A DNA stretch of 64,000 nucleotides from Limnomonas spitsbergensis. Lineage: Eukaryota; Chlorophyta; Chlorophyceae; Chlamydomonadales. Shown piece after piece: positions 46,601 to 57,812 of the stretch. The position numbers and the translations under genes are program-made. Every line of letters starts with the position of its first letter. Position 1 is the first letter of the stretch. The notes below the pieces were generated by a model. The model did not search any database and was not told the DNA's origin. It saw only the letters and a program-made list of their open reading frames with translations. The stretch is from the NCBI GenBank assembly GCA_037349105.1, contig JAYJMM010000042.1:1591501-1655500 (forward strand). The letters run 5' to 3'.

Positions 46601-47306
46601 TCCAGCATGCGCCACCGATGGACGCCCGTTGCGCCCATGTGGCCCCGCCATCAGCGCTTGTGTAAACATACTCACTGCAGCCTTCACCGGGGAACTGTCC
46701 AAACGCAGCTGCGGCGAGCCGCATGCCGTCTGGGGAGGACGTGATGGAACTCCAGGCTTTCCCCGCAGGCCCGCGCGGTGCCCATGTGCTGCCGGAGTCC
46801 TCGCTGATGTGGATGGAACCTTCCGCAAGAGTCGTTCCGTTGGCTGTTAGGAAGGAGCCGGCAGTTGCTGCTGCCCTGGTGCCGTCACTTGATGCAGCGC
46901 AGTCGGTCCAGGGCTGCTGCACAGTGGGCCCACGCTGGTCCCATGCGCTCCCCTCGTTTGAACTGACGTACAGGTAGCCACTTTGGTCAGCGACAATGAT
47001 TTGGTTGCCAGCATGCGAGACCGCGAAATGGCCCCTGGCTGAGGGCACCGCGCTGTTTTTCGCGCCCCAGGATGCGCCCGTGTCGCTGCTCACATACAGG
47101 CCGCTGTTGAAGGTGCCCGCGATCAGCCTGGCGCCATCACCGGAGATTCCCAGTGACTCCCAAACTTCGGTGAGGCTGGGCTGGTAGCCGCTCACGTTAA
47201 TTAACCGGTGCGTTTGGGTGGCGAAAACGAGTAGCAGGAGCTGGATCGTAAACTTGTGCAGAGGTCTCCGTCTCCTGGCTGGTGAACAGTTCGGTGATTG
47301 GAACAT
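160..47306 (-). CDS. Giant polycystin-like receptor/channel with lectin, Asp-box and Ser-Pro shaft ectodomain (30 exons; 3' end beyond window)
   Basis: Predicted membrane protein whose huge secreted N-terminal part leads into a polycystin cation-channel domain; probably a cell-surface or ciliary sensor (inference). Exons, in order: 46235-47306, 45246-45456, 42048-42503, 38051-38288, 24074-35389, 23008-23315, 22095-22268, 21060-21219, 20079-20174, 19123-19276, 18221-18362, 17213-17342, 15977-16040, 15093-15185, 14640-14725, 13872-13950, 12782-12909, 11709-11917, 11031-11122, 10232-10619, 9555-9632, 8863-8990, 7982-8275, 6603-6845, 4154-5221, 3483-3662, 2112-2648, 1402-1669, 714-841, 160-258. 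Introns are GT-AG except two GC-AG (after exons 12 and 17). All phases agree once three one-base differences in G runs of exon 5 are allowed for, giving 6,206 codons with no stop. The start is the first ATG before an Arg-rich signal peptide. The channel helices lie left of base 1. It could be more than one gene, but no in-frame stop or new signal peptide interrupts the chain. Confidence 0.82.
361..628 (-). repeat. Two copies of exon 29 end (polycystin domain)
   Basis: 545-628 codes NQQHTYMVGGYLLVLEL and keeps the donor ATGCAG|GTGAGTG; it is a diverged copy of the last 24 codons of exon 29. 361-423 is a more decayed third copy. The first is still open and might be an alternative exon, but it lacks a good acceptor. 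Confidence 0.8.
1737..1965 (-). repeat. Acceptor-side copies of exon 28 start
   Basis: CAG|TCCTTCGGGGATC at 1,737-1,792 and CAG|TCCTTTGGGGATC at 1,836-1,888 repeat the start of exon 28 with its acceptor; a fragment near 1,950 may be a third. Spacing is about 100 bp. The acceptor at 1,670 is used in the model because its frame is open. Confidence 0.8.
1986..2070 (-). repeat. Copy of exon 27 end plus donor
   Basis: Repeats AGACCAAGGGCGAG...CACAG|GTGGG and the upstream ATGCTGTCCGGTCTC of exon 27, about 120 bp downstream in gene direction, with a stop introduced. Confidence 0.85.
2112..3662 (-). CDS. Exons 26-27: helical juxta-channel region
   Basis: Exon 26 (3483-3662, 60 codons) is a coiled-coil-like helix ending KKLLDETLAVQ. 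Exon 27 (2112-2648, 179 codons) starts AANTEAASAMLLLAVNSL, contains a hydrophobic run of about 22 residues, a conserved-looking YIVCVQRN, tandem GGATDDGSATVGG, an RRRR cluster, and ends NRMLSGLFLHTTL. That last motif normally precedes the channel ectodomain in algal polycystins (family recollection). The hydrophobic run could be a membrane helix or a buried amphipathic helix. Confidence 0.68.
2957..3078. repeat. Hexanucleotide (ACCAGG/ACCAGC) repeat
   Basis: About 20 copies of a 6-bp unit in intron 26, between exons 26 and 27. Confidence 0.95.
4154..5221 (-). CDS. Exon 25: long Ala/Arg-rich ectodomain region with polyQ
   Basis: 356 codons, phase 0 at both ends, acceptor GATGCAG|GGC and donor GAG|GTGAGG. 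It opens with N-glycosylation and dibasic motifs (TNATRRRGSSRR), is rich in Ala helices, has acidic linkers, a QGQQQQQQ run and another RRR segment, and ends LSLIFGAISGLEDTSRSIE. No named domain recognised. Position and composition match the region just before the channel domain in algal polycystin-like proteins. Confidence 0.68.
5240..5923. repeat. 19-bp minisatellite in intron 24
   Basis: About 36 copies of gctggtacgataccagtac and variants. The period is not a multiple of three and the array is open in several frames on both strands, producing spurious Tyr-rich reading frames. It abuts the acceptor of exon 25. Confidence 0.95.
6603..6845 (-). CDS. Exon 24: helical SEA-like segment
   Basis: 81 codons: helix LRSDVSLLLQLALEHL, then FNISADRVRAVRAASVSVGA and a YNVTVAL strand. 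This looks like half of a SEA- or GAIN-proximal fold but cannot be named firmly. The donor CTG|GTAGGC is chosen because the neighbouring duplicated copy (6,483-6,540) keeps the same GTAGGC. Other phase-0 donors exist at 6,644 and 6,617. Confidence 0.6.
6993..7467. mobile_element. MITE-like element, 475 bp
   Basis: Begins TACCGTAGAACCGGT and ends with the reverse complement of TACTGTAGAACCGGT. The interior is AT-rich with GCGC-rich patches and no gene. It lies in intron 23. Confidence 0.65.
7982..8990 (-). CDS. Exons 22-23: HYR/DUF5011-like repeat 5
   Basis: Exon 22 (8863-8990) begins FAPPPPLKLVLSLLP and ends VFLVYGQ. Exon 23 (7982-8275) gives VSSFSLEPCPSTQGL, then SPGQYVLQYNMSG and YLNVNVEQ, the last two strands of the fold. 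It lacks the terminal P-C, so the chain runs on into helical sequence. Entry at the acceptor before GGTTTGCC (8,990), not the closer CTCAAG, is required by phase. Confidence 0.72.
9378..13043 (-). repeat. Further exon-edge copies: exons 21, 19 and 17
   Basis: Within this interval lie a copy of the exon 21 end with donor at 9,378-9,440, a copy of the exon 19 end at 10,822-10,910, and an upstream copy of exon 17 coding sequence at 12,982-13,043. Each is diverged and not usable as an exon. The copy at 6,483-6,540 (exon 24) and that at 19,951-20,000 (exon 9) are of the same kind. Confidence 0.7.
9555..11122 (-). CDS. Exons 19-21: HYR/DUF5011-like repeat 4
   Basis: Exon 19 (11031-11122) opens CLTSSLPASSDKAENALLFG and makes the phase 1 to 0 change between exons 18 and 20. 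Exon 20 (10232-10619) is a near-complete repeat: PPSIVLNVLTG, SVKRGTFYAMC, a CPPPGCQTNGC loop, GIDTSNGTAIGTSFRLEYVV and a TVISPC end. Exon 21 (9555-9632) gives the Cys tail TKLCPDGSCQSVDC. The C-loop plus G-x-D-T motif is common in Chlamydomonas/Volvox-type matrix receptors, from recollection of the family. Confidence 0.77.
11709..14725 (-). CDS. Exons 15-18: HYR/DUF5011-like repeat 3
   Basis: Exon 15 (14640-14725) is a Gly/Ser linker. Exon 16 (13872-13950) gives APPVLPSITLLGAEVVQ. Exon 17 (12782-12909) gives IPVGTAYTKCLGAA and a CDQG turn. Exon 18 (11709-11917) gives GSYVVEYTVTSPGGGTAAVQ, a VVVYPVC strand and a Cys knot, CEAGEVLCGGEC. Exon 17 ends at a GC donor (GCGCAG|GCGAGTG), needed to meet exon 18 in phase 2. 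Signature strands of a DUF5011-like fold are in the expected order. Confidence 0.72.
13628..13820. mobile_element. MITE-like element, related to the one at 20.8 kb, opposite orientation
   Basis: Shares TTTGCTTTGCCTTCCCTC and CCCGAGGGAAGGCAA ends and the GTTGTTTGGGGT interior with the 20.8-kb element. It lies in intron 16. Confidence 0.7.
14128..14271. repeat. About 28-bp tandem repeat of CA runs
   Basis: Six copies of a CA run followed by ACGGAATCTT, in intron 15. Confidence 0.9.
15093..19276 (-). CDS. Exons 10-14: HYR/DUF5011-like repeat 2 and Cys-rich linker
   Basis: Exon 10 (19123-19276) closes the previous Cys linker (VCSASS). Exon 11 (18221-18362) gives PLILDTTQPIITITPG and ends MPYEDP|G. 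Exon 12 (17213-17342) continues ATAVKVPRNN to YIY. Exon 13 (15977-16040) gives SYDAQDATIPPNKAETQRRR. Exon 14 (15093-15185) is Cys-rich: VVCGGEDFICPPND. Exon 12 must leave by a GC donor (CTACAG|GCATGT) to enter exon 13 in phase 2; the GT seven bases on (CAT|GTATCG) would skip exon 13's strand and break the repeat. Exon 13 is only 64 nt and is supported by phase, splice signals and the expected RRxV strand. Confidence 0.68.
15250..15401. mobile_element. 152-bp MITE with CAGTGCTGTGCC ends, copy 1
   Basis: Ends are CACTGCTGTGCC and its inverse GGCACAGCACTG; about 80% like the 41.15-kb copy by eye, and the same length. It lies in intron 13. Confidence 0.7.
16200..16560. repeat. Dispersed repeat, related to 40.3-40.5 kb
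   Basis: CTGGCCCTTTTGAAGAAGGC and GGCTGTGGGTGGTTGCG recur with changes near 40,405-40,440. The left part also holds a degenerate tandem repeat of CATGCAGTCCA-like units. It lies in intron 12. Confidence 0.6.
18424..18875 (-). repeat. Four acceptor-side copies of exon 11 start
   Basis: Copies at about 18,424-18,500, 18,566-18,626, 18,695-18,751 and 18,817-18,875 repeat the exon 11 start (CCGCTGATCCTGGACACGAC and following), progressively more decayed with distance from the exon. The nearest is almost identical for about 60 bp and retains an acceptor. A donor-side copy of the same exon lies at 18,072-18,118. Confidence 0.85.
19675..19750. repeat. Dispersed GC-rich repeat (GGGCCGCCCGGCGGCC type)
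   Basis: GGGCCGCCCGGCGGCCGCCT then AAGGCCCGATTGG and AAAACCTTGACC. Relatives, whole or inverted, lie near 8,410, 21,735, 22,570, 35,730, 41,690, 57,050 and 59,625, nearly always beside AGCTACAATT-type motifs. A family of intronic and intergenic elements of unknown type. Confidence 0.75.
20079..22268 (-). CDS. Exons 7-9: HYR/DUF5011-like repeat 1 with Cys-rich tail
   Basis: Exon 7 (22095-22268) carries DITLLGSTSVFINIY and ends at LDP|G. Exon 8 (21060-21219) carries FVITYTATSSAGSFSTQVYC. Exon 9 (20079-20174) gives VMVVDPC and a Cys-rich tail, CRDDPGLKC. The series I-T-L-x-G, Y-x-D-P-G, Y-T-x-x-D/S-x-A-G and V-x-V-V-x-P-C is that of HYR/DUF5011 Ig-like repeats in adhesion and polycystin-1-like proteins. 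Joins are phases 1, 2 and 2. Intron 8 contains a 22-bp minisatellite and intron 7 is short. Confidence 0.75.
20838..21033. mobile_element. MITE-like element, 196 bp
   Basis: Terminal inverted repeats of about 27 bp start TACCGTAGACTTGATT and TACTGTAGATTTGCTT and both include CCTTCCCTC. It lies directly next to the exon 8 donor. A related copy is at 13,628-13,820. Confidence 0.7.
21372..21700. repeat. 22-bp minisatellite in intron 7
   Basis: About 15 copies of a 22-bp unit containing GGTCAAGTGTGGGGGG. It lies between exons 7 and 8. Confidence 0.95.
21910..22080 (-). repeat. Five short copies of exon 7 end plus donor
   Basis: TTGGATCCAG|GTGGGCAGAT and variants recur every 35 bases or so, copying CTAGATCCAG|GTAGGCGGAT at the exon 7 end. 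At least three keep a GT donor. Confidence 0.8.
23008..23315 (-). CDS. Exon 6: helical matrix module with short Pro-rich insert
   Basis: It follows the end of exon 5 (RR|LHQAGSTLLSVGLLT) and codes an alternating helix/strand stretch, DLSALTSLMSTVPSAMLQAL then TSIIVSVGY, then two short SPPPP tracts. The pattern of an Arg pair, LHQAG, a helix and a closing VSV strand recurs in large algal matrix and receptor proteins and resembles a SEA-like unit; I cannot name it firmly. It ends in phase 1 (GCAG|GTGGGTC). Confidence 0.65.
24074..35389 (-). CDS. Exon 5: globular region then about 3,500-residue Ser-Pro-rich shaft
   Basis: After the F5/8C tail come about 150 residues of unknown globular sequence with several Cys. 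From about 34,835 to 24,245 everything is Ser/Pro-rich. The core is roughly 160 copies of a 60-bp unit coding PPPPSPSPPPFPPSPPLPSP, typical of hydroxyproline-rich extensin-like wall glycoproteins, hence probably a rigid extended rod (inference). Every few hundred bases a linker coding SAPPVPPPPF interrupts the array. As given, the frame slips at about 33,175, 28,430 and 25,830, each time where a linker G run is 7 or 9 instead of 8. With 8 at all three the exon is 11,315 nt, fully open, and ends in phase 2 (CGAAG|GTGCGG), the phase exon 6 requires. The exon ends in a non-repetitive helical segment, LGITLVSASFSSLS. Confidence 0.75.
24640..34500. repeat. 60-bp coding minisatellite with higher-order blocks
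   Basis: About 160 copies of a 60-bp unit, G-rich on the plus strand, coding the Ser-Pro repeat on the minus strand. Linkers holding GAACAGGTGGGGCGCTT occur at 25788, 26374, 27019, 27664, 28369, 28895, 29660, 31016, 31952, 32717, 33122, 33886, 34411 and 34516. Spacings are 45+60n or 36+60n, except for plus or minus 1 at exactly the three blocks with odd G runs. Plus-strand reading frames through the array are Gly-rich shadows. Confidence 0.95.
35290..42229 (-). CDS. Exons 3 (end), 4 and 5 (start): F5/8C, fucolectin-like domain
   Basis: After the jacalin part, exon 3 reads NLAAGKPVRASTV and a DGNTDG segment, the opening of F5/8 type C or fucolectin domains, and ends GFPWI. Exon 4 (38051-38288) gives LEIRVGDTLVDTSS, then a Cys, then GRYLSIQV. 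Exon 5 opens VMNVAYDSPVAQ and LSICELQVYG, the classical closing strand. Joins are phase 2 and phase 0 and exact. Family members bind fucose, galactose or phospholipid surfaces. Together with the jacalin domain this makes a double-lectin tip on the protein. Confidence 0.8.
35468..35885 (-). repeat. Two acceptor-side copies of exon 5 start
   Basis: 35,820-35,885 codes VMDAAYDSPVW after a CAG acceptor, a copy of exon 5 start VMNVAYDSPVA. 35,468-35,505 is a shorter copy that includes the polypyrimidine tract and TAG acceptor. The latter is 85 bp and the former 490 bp upstream of the real exon. Confidence 0.8.
36020..37310. mobile_element. Long imperfect inverted repeat with tRNA-like (B-box) motifs: head-to-head SINE pair or foldback element
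   Basis: About 36,040-36,500 and 36,840-37,300 are reverse complements over hundreds of bases. Each arm has GGAGGTCGCGAGTTCG, a T-arm/B-box-like stretch, at 36,238-36,257 (minus) and 37,106-37,131 (plus). A third partial copy lies at 36,520-36,670 and a poly-T run at 36,727-36,746. This fits two tRNA-derived SINEs inserted in opposite orientation, or a foldback transposon. It sits in intron 4. No protein is coded. Confidence 0.65.
38690..39895. repeat. 52-bp minisatellite in intron 3
   Basis: About 22 copies of a 52-54-bp unit containing ggacaggtctcaggggact and ggggcagggctgcagg. Length variation lies in the G run. Open frames through it are spurious because the period is not a multiple of three. 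Confidence 0.95.
39896..41152. other. Non-coding part of intron 3
   Basis: Acidic-looking GAGG-rich sequence to 40,000, an AT-rich stretch, a dispersed repeat at 40.3-40.5 kb and AGCTACAATT-type motifs at 40.85-41.1 kb. Near 40,560-40,760 three approximate copies of a CATGAGTCAGCTGCC-containing segment occur. No exon is needed here: exons 3 and 4 join in phase 2. Confidence 0.55.
41153..41304. mobile_element. 152-bp MITE with CAGTGCTGTGCC ends, copy 2
   Basis: Begins CAGTGCTGTGCCGATTACTG and ends TGCACAGCACTG. Same interior (GGGACCGTAATT) as the 15.25-kb copy. It lies in intron 3. Confidence 0.7.
42230..45456 (-). CDS. Exons 2 and 3 (first part): jacalin-like lectin domain
   Basis: Exon 2 (45246-45456) reads VGPFGEWVGGLYDD, the Gly-rich start of jacalin domains, then an I-x-x-V-E-V strand. 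Exon 3 (42048-42503) continues with LATNEFITAVSVCAGN, LLWTTSSGRT and an RIHGKAGGGL strand before LLFDWV. This is the order E-x-I-x-x-V...T-x-x-G-R-T...hGr expected for the second half of a jacalin-like fold, a mannose- or galactose-binding beta-prism. The 2.7-kb intron between them is phase 2 (AA|G restores Lys), so the halves join exactly. Sugar binding is inferred from family knowledge. Confidence 0.75.
43455..44515. repeat. About 72-bp minisatellite in intron 2
   Basis: About 15 copies of a 70-73-bp unit containing GAAGGGTTCAGAGGCTAGAA and ending in a G run. It lies between the two jacalin exons. Confidence 0.95.
45568..46160 (-). repeat. Tandem copies of an Asp-box exon end (six) in intron 1
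   Basis: Six copies of the last Asp box of exon 1 lie at about 46,091-46,160, 45,980-46,045, 45,862-45,929, 45,762-45,835, 45,660-45,734 and 45,568-45,640. Most keep part of the splice signals; some have a 2-base deletion or a mutated donor. Spacers are TTTAGGG-like. The copy at 45,772-45,828 is intact and is listed separately. Confidence 0.85.
45772..45828 (-). CDS. Candidate 57-bp cassette exon coding one Asp box
   Basis: Acceptor CTCTCAG, 57 bases, donor CAG|GTAAGTGAG. It is symmetric phase 1-1, so it can be included or skipped without changing frame between exons 1 and 2. It codes WYIHTSRDQGVNWERSA with a perfect Asp box (SRDQGVNW). No other copy in the array has both splice signals and an open frame. 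Whether it is used is unknown. Confidence 0.6.
46235..47306 (-). CDS. Exon 1: signal peptide and seven-Asp-box beta-propeller
   Basis: Codes for residues 1-357. Residues 11-35 form an Arg-rich n-region and a Leu-rich hydrophobic core, a signal peptide. Seven Asp boxes (S-x-D-x-G-x-x-W) follow at about residues 73, 115, 168, 217, 260, 302 and 346, spaced 42-53 residues, as in sialidase, BNR and sortilin-type propellers. No sialidase arginine triad is evident, so a binding role is likelier than catalysis. It ends in phase 1 at donor GTGAGTG (46,234). The last Asp box is the one repeated as mini-exons in intron 1. Confidence 0.85.
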
Positions 47307-47585
47307 GTCTAAATGCGCATTCTGACGTGAAATTCAACGACAAGTCTCTGTGCAAAGAAAAAGAAAAGAAAAGAGAACGCCGATGCGGCGTGGATTTTGG
47401 GAAGTACAGGTTGACGAGACGCCCAAGGCCCGGTCTGTATACACTTAAGGGGGAAAGGGGCTATGGCGGGTCAGTTAGAACAGGGGGAGATGCAGGCCGG
47501 CAGTCGGGTGGACTGTTTTCAAGGAAACGTCGGAGACGATGGATGGAAAAGGCAGTATGGACAGTGTGAACTGCAAGTTGTTTAC

Positions 47586-48297
47586 TAAGAGCCAATTCAC
47601 ACCTAGTTCAGTTCGTCGAGTTCGGTTCGGTTCAGTTCGTCAGTTTGGCGACTGGTTTCGCAACCTGCGTTCTCACCTAATTCACATCAGAAAAACTTAA
47701 CCTTGCGGCCGTCGCATGCTTAGACGTCAGCTTATGCAGTGAAGTGGCCAGGAAAGCAACATACAACAACAGACAATACAGCACGGGCTAGCATGACAGC
47801 ATGGTCGTCATTGCCATGCTGATCTGATGAGCACATCGGATGGCATGTCGTCCTCAGCCGACTCAACCCCATCCTCAGGGTGGGACAATTGGAGATATTC
47901 AATCAAATAACACATTCCTTTACTGCTGTGCCTTCTCATTCGGCATGACGTTCCTAGCAGGCTGTTTGATGCGCCCTTGCCTCGTAGTTGGGGTCTGATT
48001 GCTGCCGACAACCTTTATGGCAACGAGCAGTTGGAGGTATAGAAAGAACTACAGTTAAGGAAGCTGTAATTTGAAAATCAGGGCGCGGTATGTAGACCGC
48101 AGCGAGCAATGCCGATAAATCGTGACGAAACTTACGAAACCAGCCAACCTTGCGAAACCAGCGAACTGAAACTGGTGGTCCGAGACCGGTTTCAGTTGGC
48201 GTGGTTTCGTCGAACTGAACCGAACTGAAACCACGCGAAACCACGCGAAACCATGCGAAACCGATAGATGGGAATCAGGTGTGAATCCGCTCTAAGG
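47586..48297. mobile_element. Inverted-repeat element with GGTTTCG-rich ends, about 710 bp
   Basis: The left end CTAAGAGCCAATTCACACCT and the right end, read inversely, CTTAGAGCGGATTCACACCT match, followed on both sides by AGTTCGGTTCAGTTCG-like repeats. No coding sequence was seen. It is a non-autonomous DNA element just upstream of the giant gene's start, so it may affect its promoter. Confidence 0.65.
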
Positions 48298-48708
48298 AGT
48301 GGATGGGGGGACTGACGTGGAGGGGCGGGATACCAAGGACTGGAAAGAGGCTCATGATATCTTTATAGCAAATGCCAGAGCAACCAATGATGACGAGGTG
48401 AACACAGGGGTACAGGATGTATGTAGCAGGGGGGGGGGGGGGGGGGGCGGGGTAGCGGATTTGGAAGAGGTAGGTGGGGGGCAGGACTGGAGTATGGAGC
48501 GGGTCCATGTCTCCATGATAGGTGTAGACAGCAGGGTCCATCCGGCAGCGCAAAGCAAATGTACTAATTGTGCATGTTGTGTGGATTTGTAAGAAAGGCA
48601 GAATTGAAGATTAGAGGTAAACCCAAGCTCAATAATATGGATAGTACAACGCACGTCGTTGGAAGTCAAGAAGGAAGACAGCGTGCGTTAGCAAGCCGGG
48701 CGGGAGGA

Positions 48709-48932
48709 TAAGTATACGTTATACCACGATCCCGGGGGTATACCGAGAATGATGGCATGCGGCTTGCATGCGGTTTGTTTCTGCAAGTCTCGCGCTGCTG
48801 TGAGACTTCTCGACGCTACGCGTCTCGAAGCCTCACATCAGCGCGCGCGAGACTTGCAGAAAAAAAACTGTTCGACTGAATATCGGGCCATCATTCGAGG
48901 TGTGCCCCCAGGGGGAGGGATATACCGTAACT
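48709..48932. mobile_element. Foldback hairpin element, about 224 bp
   Basis: The centre is a near-perfect hairpin (TTTCTGCAAGTCTCGCGC at 48,779 against GCGCGAGACTTGCAGAAA at 48,846), and the outer 45 bp at each end also pair (GTATACCGAGAATGATGG against CCATCATTCGAGGTGTG). The whole element can fold into one stem. Confidence 0.65.
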
Positions 48933-49262
48933 GACGTATCCCCGCGAGGCGCGATGGTGAAATGAACACCATGCAGACAATGTGCAGCAAAGTCCAAGCA
49001 AGAGATATTTGCAGCACCCAAAGCCCCCCATGGTTCCGTTACGAGCCTTCGGAGCTCCAATTTTGAATCCGTCTTACAGCTTGCGTGTGGCACACGCCTA
49101 GAGCACCAGGCTGTTCATGAGGCTTCGTTTGGATCCTTAATTATCACCAACATCAGTATACAGCCCGCGCTCGTTGCGTATAAGCCTCATATAGCACAAT
49201 GCAGAATGAAGGATTTCGCGGCCAGCTGAACAGGCTGCTACCACACTGTACATGGGATGTAG

Positions 49263-49620
49263 CAGACAACAGGGCATATCTGTCGTCAACAGGGCATATA
49301 TGTCGTCAACAGGTGCATATTAGTCATCAGCAGGGCATATCTGTCGTCAACAGGGCATATCTGTCGTCAACAGGTGCATATTACTGTGATATTAGTCATC
49401 AGCAGGGCATATCTGTCGTCAACAGGGCATATCTGTCGTCAACAGGTGCATATTACTGTGATATTAGTCATCAGCAGGGCATATCTGTCGTCAACAGGGC
49501 ATATCTGTCGTCAACAGGGCATATTAGTCATCAGCAGGGCATATCTGTCGTCAACAGGGCATATCTCTCGTCAGCAGGGGCATATCTCTCGTCAACAGGG
49601 GCATATCTCTCGTCACCGTG
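49263..49620. repeat. 20-bp tandem repeat in intergenic DNA
   Basis: About 18 copies of agggcatatctgtcgtcaac and shorter variants containing ATTAGTCATCAGC. No spacers of constant length, so not a CRISPR array. Confidence 0.95.
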
Positions 49621-52028
49621 ACAGCTATGCATACATGGCATCTCTCGATTTAACGCGCGCTAAGTAGGGCTGTCTATTATAAATGTTCTGCAATTGAGAG
49701 CCTATTCGGTCTCAATGCCGCATGTTTGCTTCGTCGCGCCCAAGATGCCATGCCGTGCCATCGCAGCCTGCCCTGCCTGACAGGCATCTCAGTCGCTTGC
49801 GTGCAAAGCAGAGCCCAAAGGGTGCAACACATCTGTCGAATCACAGGCTTTATGTTGGATCTGCTTGAATCAAACGTCGTGTGTGTTCGGACGTGATTCA
49901 ATGCTTCGTTGCACTCCATGCCGCAGGGTGCACACGTGTCGCGATCGATCAGTCTATCTCTGGCGTTCAAATTCTGATTGCATGTGCTGACTCCCTTGCT
50001 CTATCTTAGACCATTGTAAATATTATGCTGTGCTTCTTACGATGCTGTGTTTCATTGTTGCGCTGTGTGGAAATATTCACCTGCCTGGTCACCTGATGTG
50101 ACAGAATACCGCGCCGAATAAAGGGCCCTTATGGGGTCGAGCGGGGGATACGTGATACTGGTATTTGTGGATGCCTCCGGCATTTATAGCTTATTTCCTC
50201 CTCATGGTGTATTTGAGATTTCAAAGCCTGCATTCCAGCTTGGATGCTCCCTAATAATGCCCACACTTCCTCGCGTCTGCCCAATTATCCCTTTAGTCCA
50301 TGGTCTCAACATTCACAGTTTCACTTGTGTCCCTCATCTAACCCAGCGGGTAGAACCCACCCTATCTCAGCTGTCAGTTCTCCTTCATTTCATCTCCATC
50401 ACACATGCATGCACCAACCACATCCTTGAGTTCGCCGTAACTTCATAATAAAAGGGTCGTCACGACTGTCTCATGCAACAAAGCTTCCAACACCAACGAC
50501 CATATTACACACCTCGTTTCTTTGCTTGTTGGCACCTACACCACTCCTCTCCACCTATTCCGCCCCCCCCTCGCCTCCACTCATGCCCTTACCGTCTTCC
50601 TCCATTTCCCTTCACCGCTTCCACCTCACCCTCTCCCACGGCGGCTTGCTCCCCATCTTTCACCTTTGCCTGTCTTGTCACTACCACCAGTCCTATCTGC
50701 CCCATCCCATTTGTCTATACGCTCCTCCTCGGTTCCCAATGCCCCTACATCGTACTTCCTTAAAGACCACTGTATAATCACACCACACTGACCGCACACA
50801 TGCTTTCCTGTTTGGGTTCGGTTTCAACCAACCTAGATTTCCATGTGTTGAGGTAAATCCATCCCAGCGGGCACTAGGTCATCTTTGCATCAGTCTAGTA
50901 TCATTCAAGAACAGCAAAACATGCAATCTCTAGCATGCTTGAATGATCCGCTTCATCTGGGCTCAGCTCAATAGTATCCTACTTAAGTTCCGAGTGGTAC
51001 CTTATATAAAGATTTGAGGCCAAATAACCGGGGGATGACTGAATCCCCCTGCAGATTTTATAGCTGCTGTCCATGATTGCATCAACTCCCCGCCTGGGTG
51101 TGGAAACTGAATTCCTAACTCATTCAGGAACAGCTGAACTTGCTTTCCTCTTGTGCCTTCTCCCTTCACTTTCCTACCTTATGTTTGCCGACGTGGCCGA
51201 GCTTATTTTAGGAAGGGCCCAGAGGTGTAACGTCGTTTACTTAGGAGCTGGGCAATAGTCCTTCGTGGCCTGCCAAGGTGCTTTAGGCCGTGACTGTGAG
51301 GGCTTCAGGCAGTAAGGGCTTAGTGGTCCCATCTCGATAAGAGAAATTCAACCCTGTCAATGCCCTGCCCATGACTTCTGCTTTGCGGGGACCTGGCCCA
51401 TGCATCAATTGTGATTTTCAGCAGGACAATCAAACTTTCACACAAAAACAAGAATCCAGATTTGCACAGCTCATGCAGAGCCTGCAAATGGAAAGCAATG
51501 CTGCAAAGTAACATAATTGAAGGAGCAAAATAGGTTCAGGCACAAACATTCCTCATATTTCACTACTTTCGGCAGGCCGGTGAGAAGGCACCACCGGGCG
51601 TATAAGGCCAAACCCTTAGCCGTCCTGCGTCCGGTGGCCCAAGCAGCAAGGTTTGCTACACCAGGCTCAACGGACGCATACCGTGGCACACCTGAAATAT
51701 ACCTGGAGCGCCCAACAAAAAACAGTGAATTATGCCTGTCCGCTGGACGCTACTAGGTGCACATGTCTGTCAGTCAACCACCCAACCACCGCACTGCACG
51801 ATGTGCACTACAAGACGTTAACTTCGAAATGAATGTACTGTCCACCTGTCCGACACCCGTGCACAGCAGATGACAACATCCTGGACCCTCTTTTGCAAGA
51901 CGCCACACAGCACACGACAAGATGCACTCGTCCGCATGCTATGCCAGCAGTCTTGCGCTGCACATCACCAAATGTCCGCTCCAGGCTGTAGTTGTCTGCA
52001 TGCTCAGCAAACAGTTGTCCGCAGCATA

Positions 52029-57812
<5,784 letters not shown>

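Larger units (their letters stand above)
47307..52028. other. Intergenic region between the giant gene and RUVBL1
   Basis: Contains the two inverted-repeat elements and the 20-bp array listed separately. 48,298-48,700 has a G run at 48,429-48,450 and no gene. 49,640-52,028 holds no supported coding sequence; short open frames there are Pro/Ser-rich and lack splice or domain support. The giant gene's promoter should lie just right of 47,306, but I recognise no core element. Confidence 0.6.

Noticed and set aside
49263..49620. CRISPR-like regular repeats
   Set aside because: Adjacent 20-bp units without unique spacers, in a eukaryotic intergenic region.
50131..50791. Overlapping Pro/Ser-rich plus-strand frames of 60-105 codons
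   Set aside because: Several short frames overlap with no domain, no splice model and simple-sequence composition.
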